Shown: one piece after another, positions 48,324-57,338 of the stretch
How positions within the stretch are numbered: the first letter of the stretch is position 1
Layout of the letters: the number at the start of each line of letters is the position of its first letter
Notes under the pieces: generated by a model
The model's database searches: none
Seen by the model: only the letters and a program-made list of their open reading frames with translations
What the model was told of the DNA's origin: nothing
Program-made: the position numbers and the translations under genes
From: Planctomycetota bacterium
Lineage (GTDB): Bacteria; Planctomycetota; UBA1135; JAKEFM01
Reading direction: 5' to 3'
DNA: 64,000 bases
NCBI GenBank assembly: GCA_022616055.1
Contig: JAKEFM010000091.1
Location: forward strand, 1 to 64,000

Positions 48324-49177
48324 GCGAACCGATCCGCGACGCCCTCACCTTCGACCTCGAGGAGTACTTCCAGGTCGCGAACTACCGCCGGGCGATCCCC
48401 CGCGATTCCTGGGAGAGCCTCCCCCGGCGGACTCCCTCCCAGGTGGCCCTGCTCCTCGACCTCCTCGCCTCCGCGCGCGCCCGGGCCACCTTCTTCACGC
48501 TCGGCTGGGTGGCGGAGCGGGAGCCCTCCCTCGTCCGGGAGATCGCCGCCGCGGGGCACGAGATCGCGAGCCACGGCTACGACCACCGGTTCGTCCTCGA
48601 CCTCGGGCCCGAGGGGTTCCGCGAGGACCTCCGCCGCAGCCGGGGGATCCTCGAGGGGCTAGTCGGGAAGTCCATCCGGGGATTCCGCGCCTCGACCTTC
48701 ACGGTGACCCTCAGGACCCCCTGGGCGCTCCCGACGATCGCGGAGGAGGGGTTCCTCTACGACTCGAGCGTGTTCCCCGTCCGGCACCCGACCTACGGGA
48801 TCCCCGACTTCCCGAGGTTTCCCGTGTGGCTCCCCTTCGAGAAGGGGAGGAGGCTCCTCGAGTTCCCTCCCCTCACCCTCCGAGTCGCCGGGACCAACCT
48901 CCCGGTGGGGGGGGGAGGCTATTTCCGGCTCTTTCCCCTCTCCCTCCTCGAGCACTCCCTCCGGAAGGTCCACGGCGCCGGACATGCGGGGGCGATCTAC
49001 CTCCACCCCTGGGAGTTCGACCCCGACCAGCCCCGCGTCGCGGCCGGGGCGATCGCCCGCTTCCGCCATCGCGTCGGGCTCAAGGGCTCGCGCGCGAAGC
49101 TCGAGCGGCTGCTGCGCGACTTCTCGTTCGCGCCGATGGGGGAGATCGTCGAGGAGAGATACGACGAAGCCGGTTGA
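48320..49177 (+). CDS. Polysaccharide deacetylase, XrtA-associated (DUF3473 type)
   Basis: A 285-aa NodB-fold enzyme. It opens with LTFDLEEYFQVANYRR (catalytic Asp and metal Asp-Glu variant), then ATFFTLGWVAE, HEIASHGYDHRFV (metal His residues), GFRASTFTVT, and a C-terminal DUF3473-like part with GGGYFRLFPLSLLEHSL and IYLHPWEFDPDQPR. Members of this group accompany exosortase and probably deacetylate the exported glycan. The TTG start overlaps the exosortase stop. It is the last gene of the operon. Confidence 0.9.
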   Translation: MSEPIRDALTFDLEEYFQVANYRRAIPRDSWESLPRRTPSQVALLLDLLASARARATFFTLGWVAEREPSLVREIAAAGHEIASHGYDHRFVLDLGPEGFREDLRRSRGILEGLVGKSIRGFRASTFTVTLRTPWALPTIAEEGFLYDSSVFPVRHPTYGIPDFPRFPVWLPFEKGRRLLEFPPLTLRVAGTNLPVGGGGYFRLFPLSLLEHSLRKVHGAGHAGAIYLHPWEFDPDQPRVAAGAIARFRHRVGLKGSRAKLERLLRDFSFAPMGEIVEERYDEAG

Positions 49178-49216
49178 ACCTCGAGGTCACGACGGTCACG
49201 GACCTGTGATTGCGCC
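49177..49216 (+). pseudogene. 3'-end relic of an FG-GAP-type secreted protein gene
   Basis: These 40 bases match 52124-52163, the end of the FG-GAP gene, at 36 positions, including the stop codon and the following seven bases. Read in the matching frame they encode NLEVTTVTDL-stop, against NLEVATLTNL-stop in the intact gene. It starts at the last base of the deacetylase stop codon. No other part of such a gene is visible upstream. Confidence 0.65.
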
Positions 49217-49636
49217 AGGAACCGTCGCGAGGGACTCCGAGGAGGGAAGGGGGGCCGGGTCACGGGAGTGCCGGAGGGAAAGATGTCGGAGACTTCGAGC
49301 TCCGAGAGCGTCTCGACGAAACTCCTGCACCTCGCGATCGGGGGCGGGGCGGCGACTTGCCGGCCCGCAGCGAGGCCGTGCCCCGGCCCGCCGGATGCGT
49401 CAATCGAGCACGACCGGATCTGCAGGAAGCCGGGGCGGGCGACCGCCCCGGCGCACCCGGCCCGGCGCGCGATCGCCTCTGCAAGGAGCGAACCTCGCCC
49501 CGTCCGTCTCGGGGGTTTCGCGTAGCCTTTGCGTAACAGGGTGGTTCGACCGGGCGAATTGAACCTACCCTTCGCGGCGCTGCGCGCGCCGGGGAGGCCG
49601 GAACGAGTCTTGCGGCTGGCCGGGGCAGGTCCCCCC
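49217..49636. other. Intergenic region before the FG-GAP gene
   Basis: Frames open here (for example 49268-49525) give Arg/Pro/Ala-rich text without domains. Base composition is more mixed than in the operon. Apart from the relic at its left edge I see no supported gene or clear promoter. Confidence 0.45.
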
Positions 49637-52156
49637 GTGCGCCTGGTCGGTCTCCTCCGTTCCGCGGCACTCCTCGCCGGAGCGTTCGTGGTCTCTGTCC
49701 GGGCCCAGACCATGCGTTTCGGCGAGCTGCACCGGATGCTCCCGCCGGCCGACGATCTTTCCCTGGCCGCCGTCCTGGGGGATGTCGACGGGGACGGGGA
49801 TCTCGACGCCCTGATCGGGAACCTCGAGCAGGACCGTCTCTACCTGAACGACAGCTCGGGGGTCTTCGCCGACGCGACCGCCCGGCTCCCCGCGGTTCTC
49901 GACAACACCTGGGACGTCGCCCTTGGGGACGTGGACGGGGACGGCGATCTCGACGCATGGATCGGGAACAACGGGCCGGACCGTCTCCACCTGAACGACG
50001 GCTCGGGGGTCTTCACCGATGCCACGTCCCAGATCCCCCTGGTCTTCGACTACACCTTCGACGTCGCCCTGGGGGACGTGGACGGCGACGGGGACCTCGA
50101 CGCCCTGACCGGAAACGGCGGCTCCCTCCCTGGACAACTGGACGGTCTCTATCTCAACGACGGCTCGGGGGTCTTCACCGACGCTACCGTCCAGCTCTCC
50201 ACGGTCCCCGCGCTCACCCGGGCCGTCGGCCTCGGGGACGTGGACGGGGACGGCGACCTCGACGCCCTGTTCGGGAACATCGGGCAAGACGGTCTCTTCC
50301 TGAACGACGGCTCGGGAGTCTTCACCGACGCCACCTCGCAGCTCCCGGCAATCGTCGACAACACCTTTGCCCTCGCGCTGGGAGACGTGGACGGGGACGG
50401 AGATGTCGACGCCCTGACCGGGAACTTCGGGTTTCAAGTCCGTCTCTACCTGAACGGCGGCTCAGGCGTCTTCACCGACGCCCCGGCGCAGATCCCCTTG
50501 ATCTTCGACGCCACCGCCGCCCTCGCCCTCGGGGACGTAGACGCGGACGGGGATCTCGACAGCTTCCTCGGGAACGGCGGCGGAACCTTGGCGCAGGCGG
50601 AGCGCCTCTGGCTCAACAACGGCGCAGGGGTCTTCGCCAATGCCTCCCTTCCATTCCCCGCGATCCCCGACCGCACCTTCGCCGTCGCCCTGGGGGACCT
50701 CGACGGGGACGGGGACCTCGACGCCCTCGCCGGGAACGTCGGGCAGGACCGTCTCTATCTGAACGACGGCTCCGGTGCGTTCGCTCACGCGACCGCATCG
50801 CTGTCCCCCACGCCCCACCTGACCCCGGAGATCGCGTTGGGCGACGTCGAGGGGGACGGCGACCTCGACGCCCTGATAGGCGGGGACCCGGCGAGTCTTC
50901 TCTTCATCAACGACGGGTCCGGGCTCTTCACCCAGGCCGCATCGAGCCCTCCGCTCTCGGGGGGCACCTGCCTCGCCCTGGGAGACGTGGACGGGGATGC
51001 GGACCTCGACGTGATGATCGGGAGGGTCGTGGGGAACCGCCTCTACGTGAACAACGGCTCCGGCGCCTTCGCCGACGCCACCGCCCAGCTCCCCGCGTTG
51101 TTTGACTGGACCTACGCCGTAGCCCTCGGGGACGTGGACGGGGACGGGGACCTCGACGCGCTCGTCGGGAACGGAGGCAACTTCCCCGCATCGCAGGACC
51201 GCCTCTATCTCAACAACGGGGCGGGCGTCTTCTCGAATGCCGCCTCCCCGCTTCCGGCGATCGTCGACGAGACCTTGGCCCTCGCCCTGGGGGACGTCGA
51301 CGGGGACGGCGACCTCGACGCCCTGTTCGGGAACGGCGGCTCCTACCCCGGCCAACAGAACCGTCTCTACCTCAATGACGGCTCGGGCGTCTTCGCCGAC
51401 GCGACCGCACAGCTCCCCGCCGTGCTCGACGACACGCGGGCCGTCGCCCTGGGGGACGTCGACGGGGATGGGGACCTCGACGTCCTCGTCGGGAACTTCG
51501 GGCAGGACCGGCTCCACCTGAATGGCGGCTCGGGCGCCTTCACGGACGCCACCGCCCAGCTCCCCGCCAGCTTCGATTCCACCCAAGCGGTCGCCCTGGG
51601 GGACGTCGACGGGGACGGGGACCTCGACGCGCTGATCGGGACCGACTACGGGCAGCAGGAGCGTCTCTATTCGAACGACGGCTCGGGCCTGTTCTCGGAC
51701 GCCACCGCCCAGCTCCCCGCGGTCCTCGACTCCACGGAGGCGCTCGCCCTGGGGGACGTCGACGGGGACGGGGACCTCGACGCCTTGATCGGGTACGACG
51801 AGACGGAGCCAAGCCTCCTCTCGAACCTCAGCCGCCAGCTCGCCTGGAGGGGGATCCCGCGCGTCGGGAAGCCTCTCACGCTGGATCTCTTCGGGCCTTC
51901 CCTGGGAGCCTGGTTCCTCGGCGTCTCGCTTGGGACCGCGAGCGTGCCGATCCCGCCCCTCGGGACGCTGCGGCTCGATCCGGCGAGCTTCTCCTTCGTG
52001 TCCGCGGCCCTCCTCGACGCCCAGGGGCGGGCGTCGATCACCTTCCCCGTGCCGGCGAACGCCTCCTTGATCGGGGCTTCGGTCTACTGGCAGGCCGTCG
52101 TCGTCGGTCCGGCGAGGTTGACGAACCTCGAGGTCGCGACACTCACGAACCTGTGA
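49637..52156 (+). CDS. Secreted FG-GAP/VCBS repeat protein, 14 repeats
   Basis: 839 aa from the chosen GTG. It begins with a signal peptide (LVGLLRSAALLAGAFVVSVRAQ). Fourteen repeats of about 49 residues follow, each with an LGDVDGDGDLDAL-type calcium loop, then a GN..DRLYLNDGSGVF segment and a TAQLPAV segment. Repeats 6, 8, 9 and 14 deviate most. Fourteen would suit two seven-bladed propellers. The last about 110 residues (LAWRGIPRVGKPLTLDLFG to the NLEVATLTNL end) form a separate beta-rich module. The frame is open to a TTG at 49529, but the GTG at 49637 starts directly before the signal. Surface or extracellular location is likely. Confidence 0.85.
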   Translation: MRLVGLLRSAALLAGAFVVSVRAQTMRFGELHRMLPPADDLSLAAVLGDVDGDGDLDALIGNLEQDRLYLNDSSGVFADATARLPAVLDNTWDVALGDVDGDGDLDAWIGNNGPDRLHLNDGSGVFTDATSQIPLVFDYTFDVALGDVDGDGDLDALTGNGGSLPGQLDGLYLNDGSGVFTDATVQLSTVPALTRAVGLGDVDGDGDLDALFGNIGQDGLFLNDGSGVFTDATSQLPAIVDNTFALALGDVDGDGDVDALTGNFGFQVRLYLNGGSGVFTDAPAQIPLIFDATAALALGDVDADGDLDSFLGNGGGTLAQAERLWLNNGAGVFANASLPFPAIPDRTFAVALGDLDGDGDLDALAGNVGQDRLYLNDGSGAFAHATASLSPTPHLTPEIALGDVEGDGDLDALIGGDPASLLFINDGSGLFTQAASSPPLSGGTCLALGDVDGDADLDVMIGRVVGNRLYVNNGSGAFADATAQLPALFDWTYAVALGDVDGDGDLDALVGNGGNFPASQDRLYLNNGAGVFSNAASPLPAIVDETLALALGDVDGDGDLDALFGNGGSYPGQQNRLYLNDGSGVFADATAQLPAVLDDTRAVALGDVDGDGDLDVLVGNFGQDRLHLNGGSGAFTDATAQLPASFDSTQAVALGDVDGDGDLDALIGTDYGQQERLYSNDGSGLFSDATAQLPAVLDSTEALALGDVDGDGDLDALIGYDETEPSLLSNLSRQLAWRGIPRVGKPLTLDLFGPSLGAWFLGVSLGTASVPIPPLGTLRLDPASFSFVSAALLDAQGRASITFPVPANASLIGASVYWQAVVVGPARLTNLEVATLTNL

Positions 52157-52205
52157 TTGCGCCCCTCGCCATCCCCGCGCGGGCGATCCGCGGCGGAGGG
52201 CGGGG

Positions 52206-55200
52206 CTATCGGGGCGGGGGAGCCGGCAGCCCGTAGCGCAGGTCGAGGAGCGCTTCTCGCAGGGGGCCCCCGGCGGAGACGATCTCGTCATCGGCCCCCT
52301 CGAGCAGGGAGGAGGCCTCGGCCGCGCGGCCCGCGAACGCGAGGGCGCAGGCCTCGAGGAAGAGCGCCCAGGGAGTCCGGGCGGCGGCGCGCGCGCGGCG
52401 CGCGAAGGTGACGGCCTCCTCGGCGCGCCCCTCGAGGAGGGCCGCCTGTGCGCGCAGGGCGTCGGCGGTCCCCGCCTCGACGTCGGCGAGCCAGCCCTCG
52501 AGGCCGCGGTCCGGGGCCTCGCGCGCGGCGGCTTCGAGGGCGGCCTTGACCGCGCCCGCGCCGATCCGGCCCTCCGCCCGGACGTCCGTCCCGACCCGGG
52601 TGGGGGAGCCCTCGAAGTAGGAGATCGGGCGAACCCACGAGCGCGGATCCTCGTCGGGAACGGGGCTGCGGCGAGCGATCCTCCGCGCGACGGCGAGCCT
52701 CGCCTGGAGACCCCCGTGGATCTCCGCGTCCCGGACGAGGAGGCCGAAGGCCCTCGCGCGCTCGCCGATCCTCTCGAGGAAGGCCGCGTAGAGGCGGAGG
52801 AGCTCGCGATCGGAGGGGTCGAGGGAACGGAGCGCGGAGAGGAGCGTGCCCGCGACCGCGGCCTCCCCTTCGAGGAGCGGCGGGACGAACTCGAGGAGGA
52901 AGCGCGGCGGGGGAGGGGAGAGGCTCCCGTCGCGGATCCCGGCCACGGCCGCGGTCAGGGCGGCGCGCCGGTCGGGCCCCTTCTCGTCGAGGGCTCGGAG
53001 GAGCGCCACCGCTCCCACGTTCGAGAGGCGCTCGAGACCGCCGAGGGATCCGCCCCCCTCCTCCCCTCGCGCGCGGAGAAGGTGGAGGGCCACGTCGTCG
53101 GCCGCCTGATCCCGGAACCCGGCGGGGAGGGCGTCGACGACGGCGAGGAGGTCCTCCGCGCCGAGCGGGGCCTTCCCGGTCTGCGGCCCCGGTCGCAGGG
53201 CCGCCCAGGCCGCGAGCGGGTGGCGACGCGCAAGGGAGGCGGGCGATTCCCCTCCGGCCAGATCCGGCAGGCGGACCCGGGCGAGGGGATCGGACCGATC
53301 TTCCGCGCAGGCCCGGGCGAAGGCCTCGAGGAGGGGGAGGGAGCGCGGCTCCCGTTCGAGGGCGAGGGCGATCTCCTCGATCGCCTGGGGGGCGCGACCG
53401 GATCGGAGGAGGGGGGCGCTCCGGAACGCCGCCACGTCGGGGTCTCCCCGCGACGCGTCCGTGCGCGCGAGGAGGAACGCCTCCCATCCGGGCGCGCGGT
53501 CGGCGGAGCGCAGGAACTGCGCGTCGAGCGAATCCCGCGTCTCCGGTCCGGGGCGCGATTCGCCCGTCCAGAGACCGAAGAGGACGAGGTCGCCCGCGGC
53601 CAGCGCGGAGCCCATCCCGTGCGCGCGGTCGATGGCGTCGCGCGCCCCCGCGATGTCGCTCCGGAGGAGGAGGGCGATGCCGCGGAGGCGGAGGACCGCC
53701 GCGGAACCCTCGGCCGGGAGGAGCCGGAGGGCCTGCTCCGGGAAGCCCAGGGAGAGGAGCCGCTGTCCCGCCGCGGTGCGCTCCGCCTCGGGGATGGTCG
53801 GCAGGAGGAAGGACGTCGCGGCGGAGGCGGCATCCCCGGGCGAGCCGGTGGAGGCGGCGAGCGCGAGCCACTCCCGGGCGAGGGCGATCGGCTCGGCGCG
53901 GTCGGGTCCGACCTTCTCGAGGACCTCTCTCGCCTCCTCCGGCCGCCGCAGGGCGCGGAGGGCGCGGGCGCGGAGGAGCGCCGTCTCGGGGCCGGTCGAC
54001 GCGAGGAGGTCGAGCGCGCCCTTCGGGTCCCCGTTCTCGAGCCTCAGGCGCGCGAGGGGGGCCCTCGCCTCGTCGAGCGGGGCCCGATCGAGGAAGAGGA
54101 GCATCGCCTCCTTCGGGGCGTCCGGTCCGACCGAGGCGCAGGCGCGCATCGCCTCGAGGTCGTCGGGCGCCGCGCGGAGGACCGACCGGAGGGTCTCCCC
54201 TCCCTGCGAGGGCTGGCCGAGCCGGATCTGCATGAGCCCGAAGGCGCGCGCCGTCGGGACGAAGTCCCCCATCCGGAGGACCGCCTCCTCGGCGTTGCGC
54301 AGGGCGGCCTCCGGCTTCCCGAGCGCCTCGAGCTCCCGCGCGACGAGGAGGAAGAGGGAGGGGGAGGGATAGGAGGGATCGACCGGCCGCCACTCCTTCA
54401 GGAGCCGCGCGGCGAGGGCGGCGGGCTGGCGGCCGAAGCCCCGCTGGACGATCTCCTCGGCCTCCTCCCACGCGGAGGCGAGGTCGGCCCCCGCCGAGGG
54501 GTCGATCTCGATCGCCCGCGCGAGCGTCTCGGCCGCCCGGCCGGCCTCCCCGCCGAGCCGGAGCTCGGCGAGGCCGCGGAGCGCGAGGGCGTCGGCGTCC
54601 CTCTCGTCGAGGACGAGGAGACCGTCCACCGCCTCCCGGACGAGGGGGAGCTCCCCGCGGGCGAGGGAGACTCGGCCGAGGAGACGGCCGGCGACGGCCG
54701 CGCGCGCGCGGTCGCGGTCCGCGCGCGCGGCGGTCTTCCGGAGCGGGGCGACCGCCGAGTCGAGGTCCCCCCTGAGGACGAGCACGACGCCCTTGAGGTA
54801 GTCCCCCACGAACGCCACCGAGGGGTCGGAGATCCCCCACTCCCGGAACTTCTCCGTCTGCGTCGCGCCCTCGAATCCCCGGAAGTCGCGGCCGTCGACG
54901 AGGCGCTCGAAGATCGTGGGCCAGGAGGTGGAGGTCGCGGATCGGAAGGCCTTCGTGCGGACCTCCTCCGTCTCGTTGAAGAGATTGCGCAGGGGGCGCA
55001 GGGACAGGGAGGGCCCGGTGCGGTGGACCCCGACGAGGCTGGCGGCGAGGACCGTCTCGAGGTCCCTCCCGGCCGAGGGGATCGAGGGGACGAGCGCCAG
55101 ACCCGCGAGCGTCTCCTCCTCGAACCCCCCGCGGTACGCGAGGAGGAGGAGGCCCTCGAGCGAGCGCAGGGTGGGGTCCCCGGGGCGGAGCCGGAAGGAC

Positions 55201-55919
55201 CTCCGGTACCGGTCGAGGGCGGCGCCGCGCGCGGCGCGGGCCTCCCCGACCGCCTCGAGCGCCCCGGCGAGGAGCTCGGGGGGGAGGATCGACTCCTCCA
55301 TCTCGCGGGCGAGGCGAAGCGCGCGCGGGTCCCCCTCCGGCAGGTAGGCGAGGGCGTCGGACGTCTCGGCCGCCTCCCGCGTCTGGCGCGGCGCGAGGAG
55401 GGGCTCGAGGCGCTCGCGGAGTTTCTCGATGTGGCGGTTGGCGCGCCGGCGATGGGCGTCCGCCGACCAGAAGAGGGCGACGGCGTTGTCCGGGTCGCTC
55501 TCGAGGACCTGGTCGAGGATGGGGATCGCCTTCTCCTCCAGCGCGAGGGTCCCGTAGAGGACGCCGAGGTCGAGGAGGGCCGAGGGGTCCCCGGGGTCGA
55601 TCCGCTCGAGGATCTGGCGCAGGTCTCCCACCGCGAGGCTGCCGGCCCCGGTCCGGGAGAGGACCTGCGCCCGCAGGAGGAGAGCCTCGCGGAGCCGGAC
55701 GAGGTCCTTCACCTCCCCGGCCTCGACCACGGCGGCGTCGAGCTCGGCGACGACCCGAAGGCGGACGGCTGCGGTGAGCTCCTCGGGACGTCGGGAGCCC
55801 GCGAACGCCCGTGCGGACTGGAGGTGGTCCTCCGCGGTGCGCCGGAGCTTCCCGGCGAGGAAGACGGCGGTCGCGGGAATGAGGAGGAGGCCTCCGATCA
55901 GGAGGCGGAGCCGGGCCAT
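52206..55919 (-). CDS. Very large membrane-anchored TPR-repeat protein
   Basis: 1237 aa. An N-terminal membrane anchor (LRLLIGGLLLIPATAVFLAG) is followed by almost continuous TPR-like helical pairs with motifs such as LLDLGVLYGTLALEEKAIPI, LALRGLAELRLGGEAGRAAE and LLEACALAF-type repeats. No catalytic domain is visible. Similar proteins sit in XrtA/EPS loci (PrsT-like TPR lipoproteins), but I cannot show a direct match. It lies 33 bases downstream of the NtrC gene on the same strand and may be cotranscribed with it. Confidence 0.8.
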   Translation of the reverse strand: MARLRLLIGGLLLIPATAVFLAGKLRRTAEDHLQSARAFAGSRRPEELTAAVRLRVVAELDAAVVEAGEVKDLVRLREALLLRAQVLSRTGAGSLAVGDLRQILERIDPGDPSALLDLGVLYGTLALEEKAIPILDQVLESDPDNAVALFWSADAHRRRANRHIEKLRERLEPLLAPRQTREAAETSDALAYLPEGDPRALRLAREMEESILPPELLAGALEAVGEARAARGAALDRYRRSFRLRPGDPTLRSLEGLLLLAYRGGFEEETLAGLALVPSIPSAGRDLETVLAASLVGVHRTGPSLSLRPLRNLFNETEEVRTKAFRSATSTSWPTIFERLVDGRDFRGFEGATQTEKFREWGISDPSVAFVGDYLKGVVLVLRGDLDSAVAPLRKTAARADRDRARAAVAGRLLGRVSLARGELPLVREAVDGLLVLDERDADALALRGLAELRLGGEAGRAAETLARAIEIDPSAGADLASAWEEAEEIVQRGFGRQPAALAARLLKEWRPVDPSYPSPSLFLLVARELEALGKPEAALRNAEEAVLRMGDFVPTARAFGLMQIRLGQPSQGGETLRSVLRAAPDDLEAMRACASVGPDAPKEAMLLFLDRAPLDEARAPLARLRLENGDPKGALDLLASTGPETALLRARALRALRRPEEAREVLEKVGPDRAEPIALAREWLALAASTGSPGDAASAATSFLLPTIPEAERTAAGQRLLSLGFPEQALRLLPAEGSAAVLRLRGIALLLRSDIAGARDAIDRAHGMGSALAAGDLVLFGLWTGESRPGPETRDSLDAQFLRSADRAPGWEAFLLARTDASRGDPDVAAFRSAPLLRSGRAPQAIEEIALALEREPRSLPLLEAFARACAEDRSDPLARVRLPDLAGGESPASLARRHPLAAWAALRPGPQTGKAPLGAEDLLAVVDALPAGFRDQAADDVALHLLRARGEEGGGSLGGLERLSNVGAVALLRALDEKGPDRRAALTAAVAGIRDGSLSPPPPRFLLEFVPPLLEGEAAVAGTLLSALRSLDPSDRELLRLYAAFLERIGERARAFGLLVRDAEIHGGLQARLAVARRIARRSPVPDEDPRSWVRPISYFEGSPTRVGTDVRAEGRIGAGAVKAALEAAAREAPDRGLEGWLADVEAGTADALRAQAALLEGRAEEAVTFARRARAAARTPWALFLEACALAFAGRAAEASSLLEGADDEIVSAGGPLREALLDLRYGLPAPPPR

Positions 55920-55952
55920 CGGGAGAGAGGATAGGACGCCCGGCGCCCGGCG

Positions 55953-57338
55953 TTAACGGCCCGCCCCCTCGCGGCGGTGGAGCAGGCCGTACTTGCGCAT
56001 CTTGTTGAAGAGGGTCGTCCGGTTGACGCCGAGCATGGCCGCCGTCTTCTGCCGGTTGCCGCCGTTCCTCGTCAAGGCGTTCTCGATCAGGCGCCGCTCG
56101 GGCCCCTCGAGGGCGACTTTGAGCGGGAGGACCTCCGACCCCGCCTCCTCCACGGGGGCCCCGCCCGTGGTGAGGGAGGTCGGGAGGTCCTCGACGCCGA
56201 TCGAGCGGCCCCGGCACAGGACGACGGCGCGCTCCATCACGTTCTCGAGTTCGCGCACGTTGCCCGGCCAGGTGTGGCGGACGAGCGCCTCCATCGCCTC
56301 GCGGGTGAAGCCGCGGACCTTGCGCTCGTTCTCCTCGCTGAAGCGCTCGAGGAAGCCCTCCGCCAGGATCGGGACGTCCCCGGGCCGCTCCCGCAGCGGG
56401 GGGACGTCGATCGTCACGACCTGGATCCGGTAGAAGAGGTCCTCGCGGAAGCGCCCCGAGCGGACCTCCTCCCCGAGGTCCCGGTTCGTCGCGAGGAGCA
56501 CCCGGACGTCGACGCGGCGGGGGCGCGCCTCCCCGATGCGCTCGACGACCCGGTCCTGGAGGACCCGCAGCAGCTTCACCTGGAGCGCGGCGGAGGCGGT
56601 CGCGATCTCGTCCAGGAAGATCGTCCCCCCCTCGGCCGCCTCGAACTTCCCGGGCCGGTCCTTGACGGCCCCGGTGAAGGAGCCCCGCGCGTGGCCGAAG
56701 AGCTCCGACTCGAGGAGCGTCTCGGGCAGGGCGCCGCAGTTGACCTCGACGAAGGCCTTCGACCAGCGGGGGGAGCGGCGGTGGACCTCGCGCGCCAAGA
56801 CGGTCTTCCCCGTCCCGGACTCCCCCGTGAGGAGGACGGTCGCGCGGGTCGGGGCGACTGCCTCGATCGTCTCGAGGATGCGCTGCATCCTCGGGTCGCT
56901 CCCGACGATCCGGCTCGCCCCCGCGGGCATCCGGAGGCGGGCCCGCAGCGTCTCGTTCTCGCGGCGCAGCTGCCGGCTCTCGATCGCCCGTTTTACGGTG
57001 AGCAGGACGACGTCGTCGACGAGGGGCTTGGCGAGGAAGTCGAAGGCCCCCTCCCGCATGGCGGAGACCGCCGCCTCGACGGTGCCGAAGCCCGTGACGA
57101 GGACGACGGCGGTGGCGGAGTCCCCGCGGCGGATCTCCCGCAGGAGGGAGACCCCGTCGAGCTTCGGGAGGTTGACGTCGGCGATGACGACCTCGAAGGG
57201 GCGGTCGCGGACCGCCGCGGCCGCCTCGAGCCCGTCGGAGGCGGTGGCGACCTGGAACCCCTCCCGGCCGAGGATCCCTGCGAGCGAGCGGGTGACGAAG
57301 GGGTCGTCGTCGACGAGGAGGATGCGGGGCTCGGTCAC
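55953..57338 (-). CDS. NtrC-family sigma-54-dependent response regulator
   Basis: 461 aa. A receiver domain (Asp10-12 acidic patch, phosphoacceptor Asp54 in VIADVNLP, Lys104) is followed by an AAA+ domain with Walker A GESGTGKT (172-179) and GSFTGA at 219-224, the sigma-54 contact loop (usually GAFTGA). A Fis-type helix-turn-helix lies at about 418-456 (NRQKTAAMLGVNRTTLFNKM). The GTG start overlaps the kinase stop, so the pair is cotranscribed. In XrtA loci a similar pair (PrsK/PrsR) controls PEP-CTERM genes. This pair may do so, but the kinase here is much smaller than PrsK. Confidence 0.93.
   Translation of the reverse strand: MTEPRILLVDDDPFVTRSLAGILGREGFQVATASDGLEAAAAVRDRPFEVVIADVNLPKLDGVSLLREIRRGDSATAVVLVTGFGTVEAAVSAMREGAFDFLAKPLVDDVVLLTVKRAIESRQLRRENETLRARLRMPAGASRIVGSDPRMQRILETIEAVAPTRATVLLTGESGTGKTVLAREVHRRSPRWSKAFVEVNCGALPETLLESELFGHARGSFTGAVKDRPGKFEAAEGGTIFLDEIATASAALQVKLLRVLQDRVVERIGEARPRRVDVRVLLATNRDLGEEVRSGRFREDLFYRIQVVTIDVPPLRERPGDVPILAEGFLERFSEENERKVRGFTREAMEALVRHTWPGNVRELENVMERAVVLCRGRSIGVEDLPTSLTTGGAPVEEAGSEVLPLKVALEGPERRLIENALTRNGGNRQKTAAMLGVNRTTLFNKMRKYGLLHRREGAGR

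Noticed and set aside
49210-49536. Small gene between the deacetylase and FG-GAP genes
   Set aside because: The translation is Arg/Pro/Gly-rich with no signal peptide, domain or convincing ribosome site.
49637-52156. PEP-CTERM substrate of the exosortase
   Set aside because: The C-terminus lacks a PEP motif, membrane helix and basic tail.
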